NCBI GenBank assembly: GCA_030692365.1
Contig: JAUYCC010000090.1
Coordinates: 1 to 64,000 of the forward strand
Reading direction: 5' to 3'
DNA from: Pelolinea sp.
GTDB taxonomy: Bacteria > Chloroflexota > Anaerolineae > Anaerolineales > Anaerolineaceae
Length of the DNA: 64,000 bases
Part shown: in pieces, positions 23,926 through 33,812 of the stretch
Layout: each line of letters begins with the position of its first letter
Position numbering within the stretch: position 1 is the first letter of the stretch
Position numbers and translations under genes: made by a program
The notes under the pieces: generated by a model
Told to the model about the DNA's origin: nothing
Database searches by the model: none
The model's input: the letters and a program-made list of their open reading frames with translations, nothing else

Positions 23926-26165
23926 CCGGAAGGTGTAGGCGTTGACTGGACCTGCCCGGGAACGCTCGGCGCTGACGATGACCCGGATTGTCCTTCCACT
24001 GTTGGCGGAACCTCAGGTGTTGGCGTGCGTGTGACGTTGAAATCCGATTCCCATGGATATAACTTCTGCGGTTCACCGAAGTAATAGGTTTCGATAACGC
24101 GTCGAAAGATTGGTGCGGCAATCTCGGAGCCTTGACCAGCGTTTTCCACGATGACTGTTACCGCGATATCAGGTCGGTCAGTGCGGGGAGTGCTGGTAAA
24201 TCCGGTAAACCAGGCATGCGCATCCCCTAACGGGTTTTCCGCGGTACCTGTCTTGCCATAGATCGGAATTCCGAGATCACCTAACGGAATATGGGCGGTG
24301 CCTGTCTTGGAGCGCACCACAGCGCGCATCCCGGTGCGAATGGCTTCCAAAGTTGCTTCTGAAACAGGCAATGTTCCATTAGATTCAGGCACGAAAGTAA
24401 CTACATTTTCACCCGAAGCGTTGGTGATACCTTCGATTATTTGAGGGCGGTAGAGCGTTCCGCCATTGGCTATTGCAGCAGTGAAGCGTGCCACCTGCAA
24501 CGGCGTAACCAGCATGTTGCCCTGCCCAATGCCTTGCTGAACAGCATCACCATCCGATTTGGGGTCAACGATCTGACCTTCATTCTCGGCGACCTGCTCA
24601 ATACCGGTTGCGGAGCCCAATCCAAATCCGCGCGACATATCCGAAAGATAAGTTGCGCCCTTTTGCCGGAAGAGGTCCAAACCGATATGATAGAACCACG
24701 GGTTGCAGGAGCGCATCAACCCTTGTACCAGGGTAAGAGTGCCGCTTGGTGGCAATTCCTTATCCACCGTCCAGTCTTTAAATCGTTCACCCGGCAATTC
24801 TTCAAAGTAGGAACTACAATAATAGGTAGTTTCCGGGGTGTATAAATTGCTTTCCAACGCCGCTGCCATACCAATAATCTTGAATATTGAACCGGCCGGG
24901 TAAGATCCCTGCGACGCCCTGTTCAAAAGCCGCTGCTGGCCGTCATTCAGCATGCCAGCCAACTGTTCAGCGGAATTGCGGTTATCAGGTTCAAACAGGT
25001 TGGGATCAAAACCGGGCGATGAAGCCATTGCGAGCACTCTGCCGGTTTCAACTTCCATTACTACAATAGCGCCCTTGAATCCAAGCAGGGCTTTCTGCGC
25101 TTCAATCTGCAGATTCTTGTCAATCGTAGTTGTGATATTCTGGGGCGGGCGCGGGTCAGCCTGATTTAGGCGCGAAATAATCTGGTTATTGGCATCCGCA
25201 ACATACAGGGAAGCTGCTGCTTTTCCCGCCAGCGCATCTTCAGCATATTTTTCTAACCCTGCCTGGCCAACGTCCTCATTCCCGAAATATCCTTTCAGCC
25301 TGAATTCATCCACCTGTTCTTCAGGGATAGGCTGCACATAACCCAACGCCTGCGGTGCTATACCGCCGTTGTAATAATAGCGGGAAGTGAATTCGCTTAA
25401 CTGCAATCCGCCCAAAGTGGATAACACATTCCAGTTAGCCTGCACCTCCGCTTCGGATGCTTCTCCAACCGGCACATACCAGTTTGTCAGGCGGATATCT
25501 GCATACGATTCTTGAATGGCTTCGGTTGTTCGGCCGGTCAGTTTGGAGAGTTGGTTAAGTAATATGCCTTCTTTTCCATCTTCAATTTGATTAGGAATAA
25601 TGGCCAGAGCATAAGCTGTGGTCTGGTCAGCGATCGGTTCTCCGTTCCGGTCATAAATAGCGCCGCGGGGCGCGCCGGTTGATTCCACCTGCAAGCGGTT
25701 CCCGCCAGCCAGTTCAGGCATCACTAATCCGCGATCCCAGCTTACTTTCCACGCGCCTTTTTCGAGCACCATGGGCATATCTATTTCTCTTTCAAATGAT
25801 CCAAAAATACCGGTCGTGAAAGATGCTGAGTATTTGGCTGTTGCTGAATCCGGATTGGTGGTACTTGAAATGAATTCGGTTTTCAGCGATTGCAGGTTCA
25901 TATTCACTGCAGTCTCTTTATAGAAAGAAGAAAAATCTTCAGCTGACACAGTCTGCTGCGAAGCGCTGGAAAGCTGCTGGTACATCGCGTCATAATTCTC
26001 GCTTTCCCAGGCACTAAGAAAGGCTCGCGCGGTGTCATCCACTTTCGGCGCAGAGGCGACTTTAATTTGTGGCGTGGGTAGTGCATTCGTTGGCAATTTG
26101 CCTCCGCACGCAGTCGCAGCAATTGAAATAATTACAAGCCAAAATAGGGCGTTTCTAAATTTCAT
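23922..26165 (-). CDS. Class B penicillin-binding protein with NTF2-like N-terminus, lipoprotein
   Basis: A 747-aa transpeptidase. N-terminal hydrophobic segment with a lipobox-like ATAC, an NTF2-like MecA_N domain (about 45-160), the PBP dimerisation domain (VESTGAPRGAIYDRNG), then the transpeptidase with SxxK (SYPAGSIFKI, about residue 425), SxN (RSCNPW) and KTG (YGKTGTAE, about 637). A Pro/Ser/Thr-rich tail ends the protein. The MecA_N architecture is typical of Firmicutes PBP2a-like and Chloroflexota PBPs. I prefer ATG 26165, which has TTGGAG upstream, over the TTG at 26195. In operon maf-pbp-rsgA. Confidence 0.93.
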   Translation of the reverse strand: MKFRNALFWLVIISIAATACGGKLPTNALPTPQIKVASAPKVDDTARAFLSAWESENYDAMYQQLSSASQQTVSAEDFSSFYKETAVNMNLQSLKTEFISSTTNPDSATAKYSASFTTGIFGSFEREIDMPMVLEKGAWKVSWDRGLVMPELAGGNRLQVESTGAPRGAIYDRNGEPIADQTTAYALAIIPNQIEDGKEGILLNQLSKLTGRTTEAIQESYADIRLTNWYVPVGEASEAEVQANWNVLSTLGGLQLSEFTSRYYYNGGIAPQALGYVQPIPEEQVDEFRLKGYFGNEDVGQAGLEKYAEDALAGKAAASLYVADANNQIISRLNQADPRPPQNITTTIDKNLQIEAQKALLGFKGAIVVMEVETGRVLAMASSPGFDPNLFEPDNRNSAEQLAGMLNDGQQRLLNRASQGSYPAGSIFKIIGMAAALESNLYTPETTYYCSSYFEELPGERFKDWTVDKELPPSGTLTLVQGLMRSCNPWFYHIGLDLFRQKGATYLSDMSRGFGLGSATGIEQVAENEGQIVDPKSDGDAVQQGIGQGNMLVTPLQVARFTAAIANGGTLYRPQIIEGITNASGENVVTFVPESNGTLPVSEATLEAIRTGMRAVVRSKTGTAHIPLGDLGIPIYGKTGTAENPLGDAHAWFTGFTSTPRTDRPDIAVTVIVENAGQGSEIAAPIFRRVIETYYFGEPQKLYPWESDFNVTRTPTPEVPPTVEGQSGSSSAPSVPGQVQSTPTPSG

Positions 26166-26187
26166 TTTATGATTCTCCAACACTTTC

Positions 26188-26856
26188 TCAACCAATATCC
26201 TCGCCAGCTATGACCCGGCTGGTGATGGGACATTGATATTCTAATTTCTTTTGGCAAATAGAAGGCCAATCTGTCCAATCGTAATTCTGGTTAAGTCGGA
26301 GCTGCCTTTCCAGATGGCACAGGGGCATTCCCATTACACTCGCGATACAACCTCTAAAATCTTTTGCCGGGTGAAATTCAGGATTCTGGATCGCATAGGC
26401 GCCCGCTTTGTCCAAGGGGTCGCCGCTTTCGATATATCTCTGGATTTCCTCATCGGAATAATTTCGCATTTTGACTTGTGATTTACAAAGGTCTTGCTGG
26501 ACAATCCTTGAGTCAGTATGCCTTATCGCTATGGCTGTCATAACCCAATGCTCCCCTGCTCTCATTGAAACCAGCATCTCAAAGGCATGCTGTGAGTCTT
26601 TGGGTTTGCCCAGGATTTTTCCATCCAGCGCCACGATAGTATCCGCCGAGATGATGAAACCACAAGCAGATGCTTTTCCCAGTTTTACCCTGGATTTCAA
26701 TTCCGCGATTCTTCTAACATATTGCTCGGCAGTCTCCATTTCAAGCATGAATTCATCCACATTTGAAGAGACTTTTTCAAGATGCCAAGCTGCCCAGGTC
26801 AAAATTTCACGCCGGCGGGGAGAATTGGAAGCTAACCAAAACTTGCTCTGGTTCAT
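26188..26856 (-). CDS. maf: Maf family nucleoside triphosphate pyrophosphatase
   Basis: A 222-aa protein with the Maf start LASNSPRRREILTW, the catalytic ISADTIVALDGKILGKPKD and DKAGAYAIQ. Maf proteins hydrolyse modified or canonical dTTP/UTP/CTP to monophosphates and act in house-cleaning and septum control. The C-terminal ~40 residues extend beyond the usual 190-200-aa family length. First gene of the maf-pbp-rsgA group. Confidence 0.94.
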   Translation of the reverse strand: MNQSKFWLASNSPRRREILTWAAWHLEKVSSNVDEFMLEMETAEQYVRRIAELKSRVKLGKASACGFIISADTIVALDGKILGKPKDSQHAFEMLVSMRAGEHWVMTAIAIRHTDSRIVQQDLCKSQVKMRNYSDEEIQRYIESGDPLDKAGAYAIQNPEFHPAKDFRGCIASVMGMPLCHLERQLRLNQNYDWTDWPSICQKKLEYQCPITSRVIAGEDIG

Positions 26857-26898
26857 TGTTCATGGATTCTAACATAGCGCAGAAAGGCATTTTACTGC

Positions 26899-27942
26899 TT
26901 AATCGCGCCAGTCTACAAGCACACCCGAGTAGTGGTCCTTGTCATTCAACAAACCAAAATAAGCGTTTTGCATTTCTTCGGGCTTTATCACGTGGCTGAT
27001 CAGCTCATTAACCTTTAAATTTCCCTCACAGATCAGATTCCACAGCATTTGGAGATTGGACTGAATGCTGTGGGTAATTCCGACTCCCGGATAGGGCTGC
27101 AGACGCCACTCAAAAGCGCCGAGCATTTGCAAGCATTTCATGTGGACAGGTCTGAGAACCTCGGTCAGATTACCCTCCACAGCTGCCCGTGGAGTACCGA
27201 GGAGGACAATTTTTCCATAGGTCGCAGTACTTTTTACGCAGGTGCTTATCACTGCGCTACTTCCTACCGCGTCCACCGTGATATCCGCGCCCTTGCCGTC
27301 AGTCATTTCCATCACTACTTTGGCCTGTTCTTGAGGAGAAACACCAATAACCTCTCCAATCCCCACTTCCCTGGCTTTCTCACAGCGCATCGGGATGGTA
27401 TCAAATGCGATCACATGCGCCCCCATTGTCTGGTAGAGCTGGGCAACCAGGTTGCCCACCATTCCCAATCCAAAGATGGCAACCGTATCTCCCAACCGCA
27501 CACCTGAAATTTGAAGCGCGGTCAGGGCTACCAATCCCATGCGCGATGCTGTGATGGTTTGGCTGTCGAGGTTTCCATCTTCCTTAAATGCGGAAAGTTG
27601 CGGCGCAGTACCAGTGTGATCCATAGGAAAAATCTGAAGCGAAGCATGATTCCCAAAACAGAAAACCCTGTCGCCTTCTTTAAACCTGGTTTCCTGGCTG
27701 CCCGCAGCCACAATTTTCCCTGATAATCCATAACCTGGCCTCCAGGGATAAGCATTCCAGGCTCCTTTTTGATATACCCCGGGTGAAAGTGCGCAAAAAC
27801 CCGCCAGTTCCGTTCCAGCGCTGACTATGCTGTAATTCGCCCGCACCAGCAGCTCATTGGGCGACAATAATTCCGGGTTAAGCTCTTCTGTCCGTATCTC
27901 GCATTTTTCTTTTTCAGGTATCACAGCGAATTTCGCGTTCAT
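26899..27942 (-). CDS. Zinc-type alcohol/polyol dehydrogenase-like protein
   Basis: A 347-aa MDR protein with GroES-like N-terminus (SPNELLVRANYSIVSAGTEL, PWRPGYGLSGKIVAAG) and NAD(P)-binding Rossmann motif (FGLGMVGNLVAQL). Sequence style matches the SAGTEL group (BchC-like / sorbitol dehydrogenase-like), where catalytic-zinc ligands are often altered: the usual GHE is GYG here. Substrate unknown. ATG 27942 with GGGAGA upstream is preferred over TTG 27957. Divergent from the acyltransferase gene. Confidence 0.85.
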   Translation of the reverse strand: MNAKFAVIPEKEKCEIRTEELNPELLSPNELLVRANYSIVSAGTELAGFCALSPGVYQKGAWNAYPWRPGYGLSGKIVAAGSQETRFKEGDRVFCFGNHASLQIFPMDHTGTAPQLSAFKEDGNLDSQTITASRMGLVALTALQISGVRLGDTVAIFGLGMVGNLVAQLYQTMGAHVIAFDTIPMRCEKAREVGIGEVIGVSPQEQAKVVMEMTDGKGADITVDAVGSSAVISTCVKSTATYGKIVLLGTPRAAVEGNLTEVLRPVHMKCLQMLGAFEWRLQPYPGVGITHSIQSNLQMLWNLICEGNLKVNELISHVIKPEEMQNAYFGLLNDKDHYSGVLVDWRD

Positions 27943-28027
27943 AATATTTTCTCCCAACCAATCATTAATTCTAAGACAATTAAAATAAACAATAATCTTG
28001 CAGCGTGTATAATCCTGCCTTGAAATT

Positions 28028-29041
28028 ATGGAAATTAAACTTCATCGTGATTTTTCTGAAATTGAACAATCCCAGTGGGATACGCTGCTGTCACAGAGTG
28101 TGACAGATGTTCCATTCTTAAAATATGGATACCTCTGCCATTGGTGGGAATTCAGGGGCGGTGGGGAATGGCCGCAGGATGCTCAATTATGTATTCTTTC
28201 GGGCTGGGACGGTGGGGAATTAAAAGGCATTGCGCCCCTTTTCAGCATAAAACAAAATGGGCATGAAAAAGTTTATTTATTGGGCAGCATTGAAATCTCC
28301 GATTACCTGGATTTCATCGCCCGTTCTGATAACATGGAAGAATTCATCAAATCTTCCCTGGAATACTTAAGCAAAAACACAGATCGCGCTATATCTTCTA
28401 TGACCCTGGTCAATATTCCAGATCGGTCACTAACCAATGAACTACTGCAGAAATTTGCCCCGGAATTCGGTTGGACTGTTAAGGTTGAAAATGCCTATCA
28501 CACTCCCGCCATACCGCTTGCCGGGGACTGGGAATCATATCTGGCCGGGATTGACAAAAAACAGCGCCACGAAATCCGCCGCAAACTGCGCCGCGCAGAT
28601 GAAAGCGCTGAAGTGAAATGGTATTTTGCCAACGATCCAAAAACCCTGGACGCGGAAATTAATGCCTTTTTCGACTTAATGGTTCTGGATGAGGATAAGA
28701 ATAAATTCCTGACATCCCAAATGCGCGATCAAATGCGCGCCATCATTCATTGGGCATTCGAAGCGGGTTATTTACAGCTTTCTTTCCTAACCATTGACGG
28801 CTATAAAGCGGCTTGCTACCTGTGCTTCGATTACAACGGGCATATCCTGGTGTATAACTCCGGCTTTGATTATCGCTTCAACCAGTACTCACCTGGCTGG
28901 GTGCTGCTTGGTTACCTCATCCAACATGCGATTGAAAACAAGAAAACGTATTTTGATTTCATGCGCGGCGATGAAGAATACAAATATCGCTTCGGCGCGG
29001 CTGATAGATTTGTAACACGGGCAGAGCTCAAGAAAGCCTGA
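28028..29041 (+). CDS. FemX/BioF2-like acyltransferase (GNAT fold)
   Basis: A 337-aa protein of the Fem/CelD-like double-GNAT type: ...SYLAGIDKKQRHEIRRKLRR is the conserved junction of BioF2-like domains, and FDFMRGDEEYKYRFGA the C-terminal signature. Relatives transfer aminoacyl or acyl groups to cell-wall or polysaccharide acceptors; the substrate here is unknown. A TATAAT at 28008-28013 suggests a very short leader before the ATG. Confidence 0.85.
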   Translation: MEIKLHRDFSEIEQSQWDTLLSQSVTDVPFLKYGYLCHWWEFRGGGEWPQDAQLCILSGWDGGELKGIAPLFSIKQNGHEKVYLLGSIEISDYLDFIARSDNMEEFIKSSLEYLSKNTDRAISSMTLVNIPDRSLTNELLQKFAPEFGWTVKVENAYHTPAIPLAGDWESYLAGIDKKQRHEIRRKLRRADESAEVKWYFANDPKTLDAEINAFFDLMVLDEDKNKFLTSQMRDQMRAIIHWAFEAGYLQLSFLTIDGYKAACYLCFDYNGHILVYNSGFDYRFNQYSPGWVLLGYLIQHAIENKKTYFDFMRGDEEYKYRFGAADRFVTRAELKKA

Positions 29042-29044
29042 CCT

Positions 29045-30514
29045 TTAGAATCCCGCATCCCCCCAAACTCTCATTAACCGGTAATAAAAAGCGGCCATAC
29101 CCGCTAAAGTTTCCTGGCTGATACGCTCGTTGATCCCGTGCACGCCTTTTTGTTCTTCAGGCTTGATGAAGTAAGGTGAAAACTTAAAGATGTTCGCGCA
29201 GATCGGCTGGTAATGGCGCGAGTCAGTTGCGGCAAGGAATGTAAATGGGGCTGTGGGAACATTATTAAAAGTCTGCCTAACAACCAGTTCCAACGTCCGG
29301 TAAGCGGGAGTATCGGTTGACGATATGGCTGAGGCTTCCATTCCGCCAGTCTGGGGATCCACTTCCATTTTTAAGCGCGGGTCGTTAACCACTTTGCAGA
29401 AATGCGCGAACGCGTCTTCTATCGTATCGCCCGACATAAGGCGCAGGTTGACTTTGGCGGTTGCAGAGGACGGGAGCACATTATCCTTGATTCCGCCTTC
29501 GATCATGGTAGCCGCGTTGGTCGTATGCAGCAGCGCTGCAGTTTCTGGATTTCCCGCGAGCTTCCTTATCATCAGTCCTTTTAATAGCCACGAATTTGCC
29601 ACCACAAACTGCAGGCTGAACGGCAGCATATAACCGATGCTTTTTAATGTGGGAAGGAAATGGTTAAGGCGCGATGGCATTGGGTTGTCATCCATGAGCG
29701 CGATGGCGCGGGAGATGATACCGATGGCGGTCTGCCGTGGAGGTCGGGATGAGTGCCCGGGCTTGCCCTCCGCTGACAGTTTCATGGTCAGGTAGCCTTT
29801 TTCTGCATTACCAATGAAAGCGATGGGAGAATTTGCGACCGAAAGAGACCCAAGCGACATAATGCCGCCCTCATCCAACACTGCGGCCAGTTGCATACCC
29901 TTCGCTTTAAGGTGTTCCACTATTTTCAATGAACCTTTAAAGCCCATGATCTCTTCATCATGTCCAAAGGCCAGATAAATAGTCCGCTGCGGTTGGTAAC
30001 CTTCTTTAAGCAAAGCCTCAACCGATTCAAGCAAGCTGACCATTATCCCCTTCATATCCAGCGCGCCGCGGCCCCATATATACCCTTCCCGGATCTCTCC
30101 TCCAAAAGGATCTGTCTTCCATTCCTTACGGGTAGCTTCATCCACCGGTACAACATCCATATGCGTGTTGAGCAGCACCGGTTTCAGATGACTGTCTGAG
30201 CCAGTCCAGGTGTAGAGCAGGCTGTAATCATTGATTACCGTCCGGGTAAGCTTTTCATTGATCTGCGGAAAAGTTTTGGTTATCCAGTCATGTAATTCAA
30301 GGAAGGGCTTGCGATCTTCGAGGCTCATCTCCATTTTTGAAATTGTCTTGATCTGGATCGCCTGTGACAGATGCTGGGAAACCAGAGTGCTATCAATTGA
30401 AGCTTTAGGGGCAGGTTCAACCTCATCCGGCACGCGCTGCAGCTTTAGCGTGCGAAAAAGCATCCAGGCGATGAGGAATATCAGTAAAGCAATGGGGACA
30501 AGGATCAGATTCAT
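29045..30514 (-). CDS. M20 family metallopeptidase, membrane-anchored
   Basis: A 489-aa protein. An N-terminal helix (LILVPIALLIFLIAWMLF) is followed by the M20 fold with the zinc-site motifs LNTHMDVVPVD, WGRGALDMKG, GHDEEIMGFKGS and a terminal GVHGINERIS. It resembles carboxypeptidase S/PM20D1, which hydrolyse or form N-acyl amino acids. It converges on the acyltransferase gene with only 3 bases between. Confidence 0.93.
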   Translation of the reverse strand: MNLILVPIALLIFLIAWMLFRTLKLQRVPDEVEPAPKASIDSTLVSQHLSQAIQIKTISKMEMSLEDRKPFLELHDWITKTFPQINEKLTRTVINDYSLLYTWTGSDSHLKPVLLNTHMDVVPVDEATRKEWKTDPFGGEIREGYIWGRGALDMKGIMVSLLESVEALLKEGYQPQRTIYLAFGHDEEIMGFKGSLKIVEHLKAKGMQLAAVLDEGGIMSLGSLSVANSPIAFIGNAEKGYLTMKLSAEGKPGHSSRPPRQTAIGIISRAIALMDDNPMPSRLNHFLPTLKSIGYMLPFSLQFVVANSWLLKGLMIRKLAGNPETAALLHTTNAATMIEGGIKDNVLPSSATAKVNLRLMSGDTIEDAFAHFCKVVNDPRLKMEVDPQTGGMEASAISSTDTPAYRTLELVVRQTFNNVPTAPFTFLAATDSRHYQPICANIFKFSPYFIKPEEQKGVHGINERISQETLAGMAAFYYRLMRVWGDAGF

Positions 30515-30572
30515 GGTAGTTTGCGGTCCTTTTTATAGAAATACAATTCCGCCAATTATAAACGCCTTAAAG

Positions 30573-30600
30573 CAAACACCCGCCGTTTGGCGGGTGTTTG
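30573..30600. terminator. Strong hairpin, probable terminator
   Basis: CAAACACCCGCC (30573-30584) and GGCGGGTGTTTG (30589-30600) form a perfect 12-bp stem with loop GTTT. It lies between the broken gene ending at 30619 and the start of the M20 gene, both on the minus strand, and so would end the upstream message. The T tract on the minus side is weak (GCTTTAA). Confidence 0.65.
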
Positions 30601-30618
30601 ATAATTATTTTTTATTCT

Positions 30619-31125
30619 TTACTTCTTCATCATGGAGGTCAACGCGCTCAGCAACGCAGAGGTAACAACCTCGCCGGATTGTCCGCGGTAAGGTGCCTGA
30701 GCCATGGTGCTGCCTGACATTAATGCGCCGGTCAGCGCTTCGACATCAGATTTTCCGTTCTGTTTGGCGGCCATATAATTCATCCCTGCGCCGAGCAAAT
30801 CAGTAAGATCAAGCCCCTGCCCTGTTCCGCCGCTGCTGGCGCCAGTATTACCTGTGCCACCCAGCAACTGCCCTACCAGCGAACCGAGCATATCGCCGCC
30901 GGCAGCCTGGCCAGCCTGCTGGCTTGGCTGTTAGGCAGAGCCCATTAGCGATTGAATAATGGTCATAATGGTGCCTGCGTTCAAGTCTTTACCCAGCACC
31001 TGTTTGGCAGCCTGTTCCAGGCCGTTGGCATATACTGTGCCTGAGCCGCTCCCGGTTTTGCTGCGCAGCAGCTGCGCCGCGTATTCCAATTGATCTGCCG
31101 GATCAGCAGTTTTCTTTACTTTCAT
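30619..31125 (-). pseudogene. Gln/Gly-rich hypothetical protein interrupted by an in-frame TAA
   Basis: From ATG 31125, 64 codons end in IQSLMGSA then TAA at 30933-30931. The same frame stays open for QPSQQAGQAAGGDMLGSLVG and on to 30619. Without the stop this is one 168-aa protein: a basic helical N-terminus, a Gln/Gly/Ala linker, and a C-terminal domain (GLDLTDLLGAGMNYMAAKQN). The stop falls in a Gln-rich linker and CAA-to-TAA is a single transition. Alternatively two separate polypeptides are made, the second from ATG 30891. No family recognised. Confidence 0.6.
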
Positions 31126-31337
31126 TGCCTGGGTAATTACATGAAAATCTCAACCATATTATCCCAATGGTCGTGATTATAGGTGTCTGCCTGGTTTAAT
31201 GAAGTCTGATTTTCTTTGACCGATTCGTACACCTGTTTAAAAAGTGGTAATAAATTGAATTGGCTGTCTGCTATTGTTCACTTCTTATTTTTGAATTTAT
31301 TATTGCATAATCTGCTCTTAAAAGTGTAAATTTAATA

Positions 31338-32096
31338 TTAATTTTCTGCCTCCCAGACTTGATAAAGTCCCAGGCTGCCTTCTTTTCCATCTGAGTAAAA
31401 ACATTCCATTACCCTGAATCCTGAACCCGCTGCCAGCGCTGATAATTCATCTTCCTTAAAGACATGCACATACCTTAATCCGCCCGACTGCTGTTCAGCT
31501 TTATTTTCCGCGCGCCAATCCATGAGCACATCCCCTGCGTCCAGTTCACTTTCATTTATTCCCACAAGGTCCCAAGGTTGGATGCGCAGCATGAGCCTGG
31601 GGCTGTTCTCAACCTGCCATACTGATAGGTAAAGCTTTTTATCCTTACCCAACAACCCGGCAATGGTAGCGCACAGCTTCTGTCGCTGCTCTTCGCCAGG
31701 AATATGGTGCAGCACCGCGAAGCTCAGTGCTCCGTCCCAATTAATTCTTTCAAAGGGGATATGCCAACCATCGCTCATGAGATCAGCGGTCGTAAATTTA
31801 ACTTCAAGGTTTTTCGGTTTTTGAACTTCAAGAATTTCATTTTTGGCTTCAGCGATGAGGTTCGGGCTGAAATCAATCCCGTAATACATTCCACGCCTTT
31901 CCTGACGCATCCATTCCGCAGCCAGCGCTCCGCTGCCGCAGCCGATATCCAGCCAGTTCCCCTGTCCCGGAATTTCCTGCAGGACCTTTCTGATTCCGGG
32001 CTGAATGCGCCTGCGGGTGGAAGCGAAAGAACGTGAGAAGGTCTGATAGAATTCCTGATTAATGCGGTGAAGTTTGGCGATCGTTTCCGGTTTCAT
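31338..32096 (-). CDS. Class I SAM-dependent methyltransferase
   Basis: A 252-aa methyltransferase with motif I WLDIGCGSGALAAEW, the acidic strand-2 end YYGIDFSPNLI and motif IV WDGALSFAVLHHIPG. The N-terminus (LHRINQEFYQTFSRSFASTR) is shared with tRNA-uridine methyltransferases of the Trm9/ALKBH8 type. It is divergent from an Elp3-like gene; in eukaryotes Trm9 finishes the Elongator modification, so a tRNA wobble role is a reasonable inference. Confidence 0.85.
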   Translation of the reverse strand: MKPETIAKLHRINQEFYQTFSRSFASTRRRIQPGIRKVLQEIPGQGNWLDIGCGSGALAAEWMRQERRGMYYGIDFSPNLIAEAKNEILEVQKPKNLEVKFTTADLMSDGWHIPFERINWDGALSFAVLHHIPGEEQRQKLCATIAGLLGKDKKLYLSVWQVENSPRLMLRIQPWDLVGINESELDAGDVLMDWRAENKAEQQSGGLRYVHVFKEDELSALAAGSGFRVMECFYSDGKEGSLGLYQVWEAEN

Positions 32097-32145
32097 CTCC
32101 GTTGATTATAGCGTTTGAAGCAAACCCTGCAGAAATTTTTTGATT

Positions 32146-33777
32146 ATGGAAAACCGAATGAAACGCTGGCAAAATTCACGCCAGTATTCCGATGAACAGC
32201 TTGAAATCGCGAGGATCGTCCTGGCGAAAATCCACGCGGGCGAACCCACCCTGAAAACAATCCGCTCCCATCCCCTGCCCCACGGTGGTTATGTTGCCAA
32301 ACACATTCTGGTAAGCGTTTATCACCAGCAGGTTCGTGATGGTTTAATAGCGGAAGACCCGGCCTTATTGGCTTGCATCCGCATGAAACCCATGCGCTCG
32401 CTTTCAGGTGTCTCCATCGTAACCGTTCTGACCGAACCGCACCCCTGTCCGGGAGAATGCCTGTTCTGTCCGGATGACAAGAATTTACCAAAGTCTTACC
32501 TCAAAGAAGAACCCGGCGCAGCGCGCGCATGGCAAAACCATTTTGATCCTTGCCTTCAGGTCAACTCGCGCCTCGAATCTTATAACGCTACCGGCCACCC
32601 AACCGATAAAATTGAACTGCTCATCCTGGGCGGTTCCTGGTCCGCTTACCCGCCAGATTACCACACCTGGTTTATCAAACGATGCTTTGACGCCATGAAT
32701 GGCGCAGATTCCGCTACACTGGAAGAAGCACAAGTGTTTAATGAAACCGCCCACAGACGCAATGTCGGATTGGTGGTTGAAACTCGGCCGGATATGGTTA
32801 CGCCTGCTGAATTGGCCGAAATGCGCCGTCTGGGGGTGACCAAGGTACAAATGGGGGCACAGAGTTTTGACGATGATATTCTCCTCCGCAATTGCCGCGG
32901 GCATTCTGTTGAGGATACATTAAAAGCGACAGCGTTGCTCAGGGCGGCTGGTTTTAAGATTGTGCTGCACTGGATGCCCAACCTGCTGGGCGCTACACCT
33001 GAATCTGATCGGAAGGATTTCATGCGCATGTGGGCTGGAGGGTTTTGCCCGGATGAACTTAAGATTTACCCCACACAATTGGTGAAAGAAGCGCCATTGT
33101 ACGATTTTTGGAAGCAGGGAAGCTATCATCCCTATTCAACCAATGACCTTGTCCAACTCATCGCGGATATCAAACCAACAATTCCTGAATACTGCCGTGT
33201 CAATCGCGTTGTGCGCGATATCCCATCGGACTATATCGTCGAGGGCAGCAAGCGCTCCAGCCTGCGACAGGATGTGCACGTCGAACTTGCCAGGCGCTGC
33301 CAGCGCTGCCGCTGCGTGCGCTGCCGCGAGATCAGAGACCAGGCTGTTGACACTGGATCTTTGCAATTAAAGGATTTTGTTTACCATCCTGCAGATGCCG
33401 AAGAACACCTTATCAGTTATTCCACACCGGATGACCGTCTGGCTGGATATTTGCGCCTTTCCCTGCCAGCAGCTGCTCCGATGAAAGACAGAATAGACGT
33501 GAGAAATCATCTGTACGCTCTGATACCAGAGCTTAACGGAGCCGCATTGATCCGTGAGGTTCATATCTATGGCCAATCGCTTGAGGTCGGAACCGACCTG
33601 CCCGGCGCCGCCCAGCACAGCGGCTTGGGTACTTCACTTTTGGAAAAGGCTGAAGAATATGCAAAACAGGCAGGTTTTAAGAGCCTGGTGGTTATCGCTG
33701 CTGTCGGCACGCGCTTGTATTATGAAAAACGCGGGTTTAAACGCTCCACGCTTTACATGACCAAAGAGATCAGGTAA
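32146..33777 (+). CDS. Elp3-like tRNA uridine(34) acetyltransferase / radical SAM enzyme
   Basis: A 543-aa two-domain protein. The radical SAM part has CPGECLFC (about residues 102-109, CxxxCxxC) and KVQMGAQSFDDDIL. A cysteine cluster (RRCQRCRCVRCREI) separates it from a C-terminal GNAT domain (GLGTSLLEKAEEYAKQAG). Elp3 makes cm5U34 in tRNA anticodons. I start at ATG 32146. The length and motif order equal those of bacterial/archaeal Elp3. Confidence 0.95.
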   Translation: MENRMKRWQNSRQYSDEQLEIARIVLAKIHAGEPTLKTIRSHPLPHGGYVAKHILVSVYHQQVRDGLIAEDPALLACIRMKPMRSLSGVSIVTVLTEPHPCPGECLFCPDDKNLPKSYLKEEPGAARAWQNHFDPCLQVNSRLESYNATGHPTDKIELLILGGSWSAYPPDYHTWFIKRCFDAMNGADSATLEEAQVFNETAHRRNVGLVVETRPDMVTPAELAEMRRLGVTKVQMGAQSFDDDILLRNCRGHSVEDTLKATALLRAAGFKIVLHWMPNLLGATPESDRKDFMRMWAGGFCPDELKIYPTQLVKEAPLYDFWKQGSYHPYSTNDLVQLIADIKPTIPEYCRVNRVVRDIPSDYIVEGSKRSSLRQDVHVELARRCQRCRCVRCREIRDQAVDTGSLQLKDFVYHPADAEEHLISYSTPDDRLAGYLRLSLPAAAPMKDRIDVRNHLYALIPELNGAALIREVHIYGQSLEVGTDLPGAAQHSGLGTSLLEKAEEYAKQAGFKSLVVIAAVGTRLYYEKRGFKRSTLYMTKEIR

Positions 33778-33812
33778 AACCCCATAATTCAATTTTTGAG
33801 ACCAATTTAATA

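Noticed and set aside
6425-30933. Stop-codon reassignment explaining the in-frame TAG and TAA
   Set aside because: TAA, TAG and TGA all end clearly intact genes in this window (for example mcrB TAA, polB TAG, oppD TGA), so the two internal stops are better explained as mutations.
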